DNA from: CAWJKP01 sp963843465
GTDB taxonomy: Bacteria; Planctomycetota; Planctomycetia; Pirellulales; Thermoguttaceae
Length of the DNA: 64,000 nt
Direction: 5' to 3'
Assembly (NCBI GenBank): GCA_963843465.1
Contig: CAWJKP010000007.1
Span: 186,001 to 250,000 of the forward strand
The stretch's first letter is position 1. Each line of letters begins with the position of its first letter. The notes under the pieces are model-generated. The model was not told the DNA's origin and made no database searches. It worked only from the letters and a program-made list of their open reading frames with translations. The position numbers and the translations under genes were made by a program. Shown piece after piece: positions 49,100 to 57,038 of this stretch.

Positions 49100-49332
49100 T
49101 TAGAAGAGGATGACGACTTCGTCCGGATAATTCGTGCCGGCCGCACGACAAAAACGTCAGGGCGGTTCTTGCCGATCGCGGCTAGAGCCTCTGTCAATTC
49201 ATCGAAACTCGCTGCGTCGGCGACAATCTGACCACCATCGAATGCGAAAAAACGTCCTGGCGGATACCACTTGCTCAAGTCGCGTTTGGCCTCCTGGAAC
49301 GCGACTCGATTCTTTTCTTGGTTGGAATTCAT
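49100..49332 (-). CDS. DUF5678-like small protein, copy 1, frameshifted end
   Basis: Starts MNSNQEKNRVAFQEAKRDLS at 49332 and is about 75 residues. It closely matches copy 2 at 50075 at both protein and DNA level. After PDVFVV the frame is off by one relative to copy 2 (a one-base deletion at about 49130), and the restored frame ends in VVILF with a stop at 49100. The RFFAFDGGQIVADAASFDEL core resembles DUF5678-type proteins, small partners of unknown function. It follows the DUF2442 gene by 16 bases. Confidence 0.6.
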
Positions 49333-49348
49333 GGCCGTGCCATTTAGC

Positions 49349-49618
49349 TTACGGTGGAAGCTGGAAATGCCCGGCCACGACTCCTGGGACTGTGATGTCC
49401 TCATCCAGTTCTTCCCACCGCAGCGCGTAACCGTCCAGCTCCAGAGTCACTTTCTTCAGCATCTCGTCCGACGCCGCCTTGAGCCGCTGGAAGCGGCCCG
49501 CCGGGAAGCCGACGATCCGGCCATCACTTAGCTCCAGGAAAACCATCCGCCCTTCAACCCAAGCGCGAAGCGCGGCAGGCTCGGTCGCGGGCGCGGCATT
49601 ACCGGTTGTGGCATTCAT
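49349..49618 (-). CDS. DUF2442-like small protein
   Basis: 89 residues from MNATTGNAAPATEPA at 49618. The core ALRAWVEGRMVFLELSDGRIV followed by FPAGRFQRLKAAS, and the end ELDGYALRWEELDEDITVPG, match the DUF2442 pattern. Members often sit beside DUF4160 genes in toxin-antitoxin-like pairs. No DUF4160 gene is here; instead DUF5678-like and protease-like genes flank it. Confidence 0.75.
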   Translation of the reverse strand: MNATTGNAAPATEPAALRAWVEGRMVFLELSDGRIVGFPAGRFQRLKAASDEMLKKVTLELDGYALRWEELDEDITVPGVVAGHFQLPP

Positions 49619-49655
49619 GGCACCTCGGTGAGCGAACGTGGATGTGAACGGGCCA

Positions 49656-50069
49656 TCATTTGGCAGACGATCGAATCCAGAACCGCCCACCATCTCCTCC
49701 GTACTCAACCATCCGGAGCAATGGCAACCCGACCAGCCCCATGAATCCCGGATCGCTTCGCCTCACGATGTTCACGACCGAATCGTTGCCATACCCGAGC
49801 GTCTTCACATCAAACCCGAGTTCGGGAATTGCGATACGCAACCAGCCTCCCTCGAGGGGCCCGAAATTGGATTCCGCCCTGATGGACTCTCGCCATCGCA
49901 GAGATTGCATGGTTGCCATGTCGATGATAATCGCACATGGGTTCCCGGTGTCAACGAGGAGTTCCATTTCGCGAACCAAGCCGCTTGCAGAAATCAGTTC
50001 GACGCGAAGCCACGCCCGCGCGGGATCGCCCCTGTAAACGTTCCGTTGTTCCGAGGGCGTTTCCGGCAT
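49656..50069 (-). CDS. retropepsin-like (clan AA) aspartic protease
   Basis: 137 residues. The active-site loop is LLVDTGNPCAII, with the DTG of aspartic proteases, preceded by WLRVELISASGLVREMEL. The end FMGLVGLPLLRMVEYGGDGGRFWI is the second conserved part of clan AA proteins (G-(L/I)-x-(L/I)-L). Such small proteins act as dimers, with one DTG per chain. It starts 5 bases after the stop of DUF5678-like copy 2, so the pair is translationally linked. Confidence 0.75.
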   Translation of the reverse strand: MPETPSEQRNVYRGDPARAWLRVELISASGLVREMELLVDTGNPCAIIIDMATMQSLRWRESIRAESNFGPLEGGWLRIAIPELGFDVKTLGYGNDSVVNIVRRSDPGFMGLVGLPLLRMVEYGGDGGRFWIRSSAK

Positions 50070-50074
50070 TGCCG

Positions 50075-50308
50075 TTACAAAAGGATGATGACCTCGTCTG
50101 GATAATTCACGCCCGCCTGCACGACAAAAACGTCAGGCCGGTTCTTACCGATGGCCGTTAGAGTCTCTGTCAATGCATCGAAACTCGCCGCGTCGGCGAC
50201 GATCTGGCCATCATCGAATGCGATAAAACGTCCTGGCGGATACCGCTTGCTCAAGTCGCGTTTGGCCGCCTGGAATGCACATCGATTCTTCTCTTGATTC
50301 GAGTTCAT
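50075..50308 (-). CDS. DUF5678-like small protein, copy 2
   Basis: 77 residues, MNSNQEKNRCAFQAAKRDLS to VNYPDEVIILL. Intact, so it gives the true frame for copy 1. It is the first gene of the small minus-strand cluster with the aspartic protease and DUF2442 genes. Function unknown. Confidence 0.7.
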   Translation of the reverse strand: MNSNQEKNRCAFQAAKRDLSKRYPPGRFIAFDDGQIVADAASFDALTETLTAIGKNRPDVFVVQAGVNYPDEVIILL

Positions 50309-50450
50309 GGCGATTTCTCTGATACACGGCAGGCGGTTGGGTTACGGCCATCCGCCGTCTCCCATCGCTGGTATTATCGCCGGTTGATCGCCGTCTGTCC
50401 AGTGGACGGCCGGCTCGTCCCCGGCAATGAGAACGCTCACCCCGCCCCGG

Positions 50451-51248
50451 CTATTTCCCCTTTGGGGAAGCAGCGGCGTCGGCTGCGGGGGCACGCTCGG
50501 CAGCGGGCGGCAGCGGCGGCAGCGGCGCGTGCGGCTCCGTTTGATACCAGTAAACCGTCGTGCTCAGTTGCAGCTCGTTTCCCGGCGCGCCGAAGTCCCG
50601 GCGGAACATCGGATCTTCATGCTCGCCGAAGCCGATGGTCACCCGCAGCGACCGTTGGAAGCTGATGGCGTCCTGGAGAAAGAAGCGATAACCCAGCGCA
50701 CCCTTGAAGAAAGGGAAGTAGCCCGTCAAAGGAAACATGCTGGGACTTTCCGGAAATCCCCAACTGAAGCCGAAAGAATCCTCCAGCCCTTGGAACTCGA
50801 CGGAGGGCGTCTTTTCTCCGTCGATGGTGAACTTCTCGTTCTCGTCGACGGGATAGTCCGGCCGGCCGGGGCGGCGGACGGTGACATTCCAGCCGATGAA
50901 CTTGCCCTTTCCTCGGGCTTCCAAGGCCAGGTAGTCCTCGCGGCCCAGAAGCAGCGTCTGCTGCCGCCAGTGGGCGTGGAAGTAGCCCAGGTCGTCGGCG
51001 ATTTTTTCGGCCGTGCGGTACATCACGTAGCTGTAGCAAGGCATCAGCTTCCAGAGCGCGTTGCCCGGCGCCAACGGGCCGTCGTAGACCAGTTCCACCT
51101 TGGCCGCCTTGCGGAAGGGCATGGGGAAGTAAGCGTTCCAGCCGCGCCGCTTGTTCACCAGCGCCGTATTCACCTCGGCCCGCAAGCCCGTTGATCTCCT
51201 TCGCGTTGCTGGGGCTGCGGGAATTCGCCTGCGAAAGGATCGTACCAC
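50451..51248 (-). CDS. DUF2961-type protein, 5'-incomplete
   Basis: The clear domain starts near RRGWNAYFPMPFRKAAKVEL and includes LGYFHAHWRQ, FIGWNVTVRRPG, GEKTPSVEFQGLEDSFGFSWG and YRFFLQDAISFQRSLRVTIGFGEHE. This matches DUF2961, a glycan-active fold with GH172-like members. The first 25 residues in this frame are out of register; another frame reading TPWFNFAAGRGTILSQANS upstream (to about 51315) seems to be the true continuation, with a shift near 51180. Even so, the usual N-terminal hundred residues are missing, cut at the palindrome at 51289. It is probably a broken gene. Confidence 0.7.
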   Translation of the reverse strand: MVRSFRRRIPAAPATRRRSTGLRAEVNTALVNKRRGWNAYFPMPFRKAAKVELVYDGPLAPGNALWKLMPCYSYVMYRTAEKIADDLGYFHAHWRQQTLLLGREDYLALEARGKGKFIGWNVTVRRPGRPDYPVDENEKFTIDGEKTPSVEFQGLEDSFGFSWGFPESPSMFPLTGYFPFFKGALGYRFFLQDAISFQRSLRVTIGFGEHEDPMFRRDFGAPGNELQLSTTVYWYQTEPHAPLPPLPPAAERAPAADAAASPKGK

Positions 51249-51288
51249 GCCCGGCGGCGAAATTGAACCATGGAGTCGTCAAACGCCT

Positions 51289-51340
51289 GCTCGTAATCCC
51301 GCCTTGAGGCGGCATTCCGCCTCAAGGCGGTACTACGAGC
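51289..51340. repeat. 24-bp imperfect palindrome (REP-like)
   Basis: GCTCGTAATCCCGCCTTGAGGCGG (51289-51312, first 20 bases are the diagnostic part) pairs with 51317-51340 apart from two mismatches, leaving a 4-base centre. Each arm itself contains the short palindrome CCGCCT..AGGCGG. It separates the broken DUF2961 gene from the radical SAM gene. Confidence 0.8.
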
Positions 51341-51514
51341 AGAACGGTCCGGCGGTTTGCGTCGAGAACTCGGAGCGGGCGAGAATCTACGTAGGCCCTG
51401 CTTGTTGGCAAAGGGCACCTGCCGGTGGGGCAAGAAAGCCCTAATTGGTATTGCGGTGGCCGCCGTTGTCTGCCAGAATCGCAGGTCCTTGAGTTGGCAT
51501 CGGAGCAATGGGCC

Positions 51515-53461
51515 ATGGAACTTCCCCGTCGCAATCGAGGTGACGAGTTGCTCAAGCCGGGCGAGATGGCCCGCTTGCGGTTGCGCCTGAGAAACCTCGC
51601 CCCCCGGCACGACCTGACAACCGTGATCGCCTGCGCGTTCGACCATCGCACGCGGATGCTGCCGTTTCTCTGGGCCGACGTGAGGATGGCCCCGGCCGGC
51701 GTCCGCGCGATCGGCTCGGCCATGCTCGACGCCGGCTTCCCCAAGACCCGCATCGTGCTCGGGCAGTGGAACCGCAACTTCCGTCCCTCGCGGATGCGGA
51801 TTGACGGCCGGATTCCCGACCTCTTCATGGTCTCCAGCCTTGCCATGCACACCGCCCCCTGCGAAGCCCTGATCCGCGATGCCTGCCGGATCGATCCGCG
51901 GCACCGGCCGCTGATCATCGCCGGCGGTCCGAAGGTGATTTACGAGCCGTGGAGCGTCTTCAGCGACAACCCGCAAGACGCGGCGGCGGCCGACGTGGCG
52001 GTCACCGGCGAAGAGTACGTGCTGCTGAGCCTGTTGGAGGTCTTGTTGACGGTCCGTGCGGAGGGCGAGTCGATGCGGTCGGCCTTCCTCCGCGCCCGCG
52101 ATAGCGGCGCCCTGGACGGCATCCCCGGCCTGGTCTATTCCCGGACCGATGCCCGGGGCGTGGCCGAGGAGTTGGTCGATACGGGCATCCAACGACTTCT
52201 GGGTGATTTCGACGAGTTGCCGCACGCGGTCCTCGGCTATCGGCTGCTGGAACCGCCCAGCCGCGGGGAGACGCTCGCCCCCGAGGCGCTACCCGCCCAT
52301 CTGGTCCGCAAGCATTCGCGGGTCGCGTCGGTGGTGCTGACCCAGGGTTGCCGTTTCCGTTGCACGTATTGCCCGATCCCCGCCTACAATCAGCGCCAGT
52401 CTCGCGGCAAGAGCGGCCAGCGACTGGCCGACGAGATCGGCCGCATCTACAACGAGTACGACATCCGCTTTTTCTTCGGTACGGACGACAACTTCCTCGG
52501 CGACCGGCAGCGGGCCCTGGAGATCGGCGAAGCGCTGGCCCGCAAGGTCGACGCCGGCTCCCGGCCCCACTGCAAGGTCCGCTGGGCCACGGAGGCCACG
52601 GTCCACGACGTGTTGAAAATGCGCGAGCATCTTCCACTGCTGCGCAAGGCAGGACTCTGGGGTCTCTGGCTCGGCGTGGAAGACATGACCGCCGCGCTGG
52701 TCCAGAAGGGCCAGGACGGCGGTCGCACGCTGGAAGCCTTCAAGGTCCTTCGCCAGAGCGGGATCTTTCCCGTGCCGATGCTCATGCACCACGATGCCCA
52801 GCCGCTTTTCACCTGGCGGGGCAGCGCAGGCCTGCTCAATCAACTGGGAGTGCTGCGAAAAGCCGGCTCGCTGTATACGCAGATCCTGATGTTCACGCCT
52901 GCGTGGGGCTCGAAATCGTACGTCGAGAGCTTCACCTCGGGCATGACCTACCGGAGCGTCGACGGGGTCCCCATCGAGCCGAGGATCCAAACCGGAACGC
53001 ACGTGATCGCCTCGCTGCACCCGCGCCCCTGGATCAAGCAGCTCAACCTCCTGGCGGCCTACGCCTGGTTCTTCAACCCGCTACGGTTCTTCTGGGCGCT
53101 GGTTGTTTCCAAGAGCCGGATCCCCCTGGCCGACGCCCCCACGTGGCCGCCGCCGGGGCAACTCCCACCCGGCAGTCGCCCTTTCCGCGGCCTGCTCAAG
53201 CGCAAACTGCGTGCGCACCTGGGCGACGCCTTTATGCAGCTCTTCGGCATCTGGGGGCTGATCCTCACCGCGCGCCACACCCTTGGCTGGACTTTCCATC
53301 TTTTCCGCGGCCGCATCGTGCGGCATACCGAAGTGCCTGCCAGCCGCATCCCCATGCGATCTCCGGAGGGCGGACCGGCGAGCCACGCCCTGCCCGGCAC
53401 CCCTCAGTCGATCGTACCGGCAACCGCCGGCAACGCGACCCTCGCGAAGAAGTCGGCGTGA
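51515..53461 (+). CDS. B12-binding-type radical SAM protein
   Basis: 648 residues from the ATG at 51515. Residues about 45-190 resemble a cobalamin-binding Rossmann domain (PDLFMVSSLAMHTAP, PLIIAGGPKVIYEPW, DVAVTGEEYVLLSLLE). The radical SAM domain follows with the cluster motif CRFRCTYCPIPAY at about residue 285, then FFFGTDDNFLGD and WLGVEDMT. The C-terminal 200 residues contain hydrophobic helices (YAWFFNPLRFFWALVV). Members of this class methylate unactivated carbons or build lipids and cofactors; the hopanoid methylase group is one relative. The substrate cannot be assigned here. hypE follows 94 bases on. Confidence 0.8.
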   Translation: MELPRRNRGDELLKPGEMARLRLRLRNLAPRHDLTTVIACAFDHRTRMLPFLWADVRMAPAGVRAIGSAMLDAGFPKTRIVLGQWNRNFRPSRMRIDGRIPDLFMVSSLAMHTAPCEALIRDACRIDPRHRPLIIAGGPKVIYEPWSVFSDNPQDAAAADVAVTGEEYVLLSLLEVLLTVRAEGESMRSAFLRARDSGALDGIPGLVYSRTDARGVAEELVDTGIQRLLGDFDELPHAVLGYRLLEPPSRGETLAPEALPAHLVRKHSRVASVVLTQGCRFRCTYCPIPAYNQRQSRGKSGQRLADEIGRIYNEYDIRFFFGTDDNFLGDRQRALEIGEALARKVDAGSRPHCKVRWATEATVHDVLKMREHLPLLRKAGLWGLWLGVEDMTAALVQKGQDGGRTLEAFKVLRQSGIFPVPMLMHHDAQPLFTWRGSAGLLNQLGVLRKAGSLYTQILMFTPAWGSKSYVESFTSGMTYRSVDGVPIEPRIQTGTHVIASLHPRPWIKQLNLLAAYAWFFNPLRFFWALVVSKSRIPLADAPTWPPPGQLPPGSRPFRGLLKRKLRAHLGDAFMQLFGIWGLILTARHTLGWTFHLFRGRIVRHTEVPASRIPMRSPEGGPASHALPGTPQSIVPATAGNATLAKKSA

Positions 53462-53555
53462 CGTAGATGGCTATAGTTATTGGCAAGAGCTCCGGTCCGG
53501 GCAGCCTGGACCGCGTTTGCTGCGCGGGGAGAACGCCCAAACAGAAGGCGCTGAC

Positions 53556-54610
53556 ATGAGCCAACTGCCATTTAACCTGCAATGTCCCCTGCCGCTGGAG
53601 GGCCATGATACCGTGCAAATGGCGCACGGCGGGGGAGGCCGGTGGATGCGGGCCTTGATCGAGGGCCTGTTCTTGCCGGCACTGGGCGGCTCGGGCCCGA
53701 GGCGGCCGCCACACGATAGCGCGGTGATCGAGATCGGTGAAAGCCGACTGGCCTTCACCACCGATACGTTCGTCGTCAGCCCGTTGGTCTTCCCCGGCGG
53801 CGACATCGGCAAGCTGGCAGTCTACGGGACGGTGAACGACCTGGCCATGGCCGGGCGCGGCCGGGCTGGCTCAGCGCCGCCTTCGTGCTGGAAGAAGGGC
53901 TGCCGATGGAGACGCTCCGGCGCGTGGTGGACTCGATGCGTTTGGCGGCCGAAGAGGTGGGCGTCGAAATCGTCACGGGCGATACCAAAGTCGTCGACCG
54001 CGGCAAAGGGGATGGCGTTTTCATCAACACGGCCGGCATTGGCCTGGTCCCGCCCGGTATAGAGATCTCCCCCGCCCGGGTCGCCCCCGGCGACGCCGTT
54101 TTGGTCAGCGGCGACCTCGGTCGGCACGGGATCGCCATCATGTCCGTACGGGAGGGGCTCCGCTTCGAAGGAGCCCTGGAGAGCGACTGCGGCTCGCTGG
54201 CCGGGTTGGTCGAGACGCTGCTGGCCGCCGGGGTTGAACTGCACTGCCTCCGCGACCTGACCCGGGGCGGGCTAGCCACAGCAATGAACGAGATCGCCCT
54301 GGACGCCCGGGTGGGCATCATGCTTGTGGAGCGGGCGATTCCCGTCGCCGCACCGGTGGCCGGGGCCTGCGAGCTTCTGGGGCTGGACCCGCTCTACGTG
54401 GCCAACGAAGGCCGGCTGGCGGCGTTCGTCCCGGCCGCGGCCGCCGAAGAGGCCCTGAAGGTGATGCAAGGCCACCCGGCCGCCTCGCAGCCGGCGATCA
54501 TCGGCCACGTCACTGCGTCCCACCCCGGTACCGTGCAGATCCGTGGTACGCTGGGCGGCGACCGGATTCTCGACCTGCTCACCGGCGAGCAAATGCCCCG
54601 CATTTGTTAG
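53556..54610 (+). CDS. hypE: HypE, hydrogenase maturation protein, one frameshift
   Basis: HypE turns the carbamoyl group on its C-terminal cysteine into a cyanide ligand for [NiFe]-hydrogenase. The start is MSQLPFNLQCPLPLEG at 53556. The N-terminal part has MAHGGGGRWM, DSAVIEIGESRLAFTTDTFV and GKLAVYGTVNDLAMAG. The frame then shifts at about 53854, where a GGGG run seems to have lost one G. The second frame resumes at VLEEGLPMETL, with GDTKVVDRGKGDGVFINTAG and DLTRGGLA. The C-terminus ends exactly in MPRIC, the essential carbamoylated cysteine. No other hyp or hydrogenase gene lies within the window. Confidence 0.92.
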
Positions 54611-54746
54611 GTTTTCCCAGTTTATTTTCTTCCCCCCCCGGACGCACCTCCGGCTGGTTTCTGGTACCATGGAGGTCCAGGCGTGACAGGCGAGGCGCGG
54701 GTGTCGCGCTGGTGGAAATGGTACGGTTCTTTGGAGGATCTTACTG

Positions 54747-55808
54747 ATGCGAGTGGCAGTCGTGGCTTCCTGGCTGGCGTTGATGATCCTCGGTGGCTCG
54801 CTCGCGGCCGTCCGAGCGGTGGACGAGTTGTCCTCGACCAAGGGGGTAGAAACCCCATCGGTCGGCGGCGCGGCAACGGAGATCGACCGGCTGGCGGCCG
54901 AGCTTGACGCGCCGCGGTACTCGGAGCGTCAAGCGGCCAGTGAGAAGCTGGCGGCGTTGGGCGCGGCGGCGCTTCCGGCCCTGGAAAGGGCAGCCAAGGG
55001 AGAGAGCTTGGAAGTCACCACCCGCGCCATCGAGTTGCTGAAGAAGCTGCTGGATTCTGCGGAGGCGTCGACGCGTGCAGACGCCCGGCAGGCCCTCCAG
55101 CGGTTGGCCAAGAGCGACCGGCCGAAGGCGTCGCGGCTGGCCCAAGACGTGCTCGAGGTCAAGGAGCAAGAAGATGCCCAAAATGCCCTGCAGACTGCCA
55201 ACCGCCAGCGGTTCGGCGGCGGCATCCAGATCCGCCAGCTCGGCGTGGGGATGGGGGTGGCCCAGATCGCTCCGGGGATGAATGCCCGGCGGATCCGCAT
55301 CCAGAACAACAATGGCGGCCGGGAGATCAGCATCGAGGAGGGCGATCGCAAGGTCAAGATCAACGACGGCAACGGCCAGCCGATCAAGATCGAGATCACG
55401 AAGAAGGTCAACGGCAAGGACTTGACCGAGAAGTACGAGGCCAAGGACGTCGACGAGTTGAAGAAGAAGCACCCCGAGGCTTACAAGATCTATAGGGGTT
55501 GGGAGAACCAGGGAAATCCGCTAGGGATGCAGGTAGGCGGAGGGATCAACATCGTGCAGGTTCAGCCGCCGCCCGACCAGCAGATCCGCACGGCGATCAT
55601 GGTCCTCCAGTCGCTCCATCGGCATGTCGACGCCCTGAGCAAGGGCGACCAGGTGCAGAAGGCATCTCCCCAGGCCCGGACGGACCTGAAGCGGGCCGTC
55701 GATCAGTTCAAGCAGACCCTGGCTGAGGTGGAGAAGCGTTTGCAGGAGAAGCCCGAAACGCCCGCCGCGAAGCCGGACGCCAGTCGCGGGGCCAACCGGC
55801 CCGAGTAG
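54747..55808 (+). CDS. secreted HEAT-repeat-like hypothetical protein
   Basis: 353 residues with a signal peptide (MRVAVVASWLALMILGGSLA). Residues 45-135 look like two to three HEAT helices pairs (SERQAASEKLAALGAAALPAL, TTRAIELLKKLL). A central beta-rich stretch with repeated IKI/IEI strands (about 190-225) follows, then Gln/Lys-rich helices to the C-terminus. Of a kind seen in planctomycete secreted proteins. Function unknown. Confidence 0.7.
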   Translation: MRVAVVASWLALMILGGSLAAVRAVDELSSTKGVETPSVGGAATEIDRLAAELDAPRYSERQAASEKLAALGAAALPALERAAKGESLEVTTRAIELLKKLLDSAEASTRADARQALQRLAKSDRPKASRLAQDVLEVKEQEDAQNALQTANRQRFGGGIQIRQLGVGMGVAQIAPGMNARRIRIQNNNGGREISIEEGDRKVKINDGNGQPIKIEITKKVNGKDLTEKYEAKDVDELKKKHPEAYKIYRGWENQGNPLGMQVGGGINIVQVQPPPDQQIRTAIMVLQSLHRHVDALSKGDQVQKASPQARTDLKRAVDQFKQTLAEVEKRLQEKPETPAAKPDASRGANRPE

Positions 55809-56006
55809 TTCCGGTTCATCCGACGGAAATAGAAAACGCCACGGACAAACACGAAAGGGATGGAGCCGGAGGTTGTGGAGCAGTTCGGCGCCGGCGGTGG
55901 CATTCCTGGAGCCCAGCGCTAATACTTGCCCGCGGGACCGGCGGCGTCAATAATCGTCTATCCGGCCGGCCTTGATCGCGCGTTGCATAACCGAGGGACA
56001 CTTTTG

Positions 56007-56927
56007 ATGGCGGCGGCCCATCGACATCCTCACCACGGCCACGACCGCCACGATCGCGCACATCCCAGCAGCAAGCGGGGACTGTTCTGGACGCTGTTGT
56101 TGCTCTGCGGCTACCTGGTGGCCGAGGTCGTCGGCGGACTGATCGCCCACTCTCTGGCCCTGCTGGCCGACGCCGGGCACATGTTCTCCGACGTGGCCGC
56201 GTTGGGCCTGAGCCTGTTCGCCCTTTGGATGGCCGAACGCCCGCCGACGCCACAGCGGACCTACGGCTACTACCGCACCGAGATCCTCGCCGCATTGGCC
56301 AATGGCGCGGCGCTGTTGGCCGTCTCGGTCTTCATTTTTCTGGAGGCCGTGCGGCGGTTCCGCCAGCCGCCCGAGGTGCAAGGCGGCGTGATGCTGGCGA
56401 TTGCCGTGGGCGGGTTGCTGGTGAACCTGGCCGGCCTGCGGTTCTTGGGCGCCCATCGCGAGGAGAACCTCAACATCCGCGGCGCCTGGCTGCACGTCCT
56501 GACCGACACCCTGGGCAGCTTGGGTACGATCGTCGCCGGCGGTCTGATCTGGGGCCTGGGCTGGAACCTGGCCGACCCGCTGACCTCGATCCTCGTCGGC
56601 CTGCTGGTGATCTACTCCGCCTGGCAGTTGGTCGCCGAATCGGTCTCGGTGCTCATGGAGAACGCGCCCCTGGGCGTCGACGTGGACGAAGTCCACGATC
56701 GCATGGCCCAGTCGCCCGGCGTCCGCAGCGTCCACGACCTGCACGTCTGGACCATCACCACCGGCCTGAACGCCCTTTCCGCCCACGTGGTCATCGAGGA
56801 CGGCCGCGGCCATGCCGAGTTGCTCACCGAGATTCGCCAAGTGCTCCATGAGCGTTTCGGCATTGACCACGTCACCATCCAGATCGAGCCAGGCGACTAC
56901 CACGACCGGTGCGACTGCTCGCTGTAG
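56007..56927 (+). CDS. czcD: cation diffusion facilitator (zinc/cobalt exporter)
   Basis: 306 residues from MAAAHRHPHHGHD at 56007. The His-rich N-terminus is typical of zinc-handling CDF proteins. Six membrane helices follow with the metal-binding motifs HSLALLADAGHMFSDVAAL in helix 2 and LHVLTDTLGSLG in helix 5 (each H-x-x-x-D). A C-terminal cytoplasmic domain ends in HERFGIDHVTIQIEP and the cysteine pair DRCDC. The protein exchanges cytoplasmic Zn2+ (or Co2+, Cd2+) for protons. The gene symbol is by family similarity. Confidence 0.9.
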   Translation: MAAAHRHPHHGHDRHDRAHPSSKRGLFWTLLLLCGYLVAEVVGGLIAHSLALLADAGHMFSDVAALGLSLFALWMAERPPTPQRTYGYYRTEILAALANGAALLAVSVFIFLEAVRRFRQPPEVQGGVMLAIAVGGLLVNLAGLRFLGAHREENLNIRGAWLHVLTDTLGSLGTIVAGGLIWGLGWNLADPLTSILVGLLVIYSAWQLVAESVSVLMENAPLGVDVDEVHDRMAQSPGVRSVHDLHVWTITTGLNALSAHVVIEDGRGHAELLTEIRQVLHERFGIDHVTIQIEPGDYHDRCDCSL

Positions 56928-57038
56928 TAGACGGGTCTCCGGCCCCAAGGGCGCAATGCCGGAAGAAGCGATGGCTGCCGCTGGGGGAGCGTACCTGGCG
57001 GAAGGGTGACTGCGCTATGCGGAACGGGGTTGCCGGAG

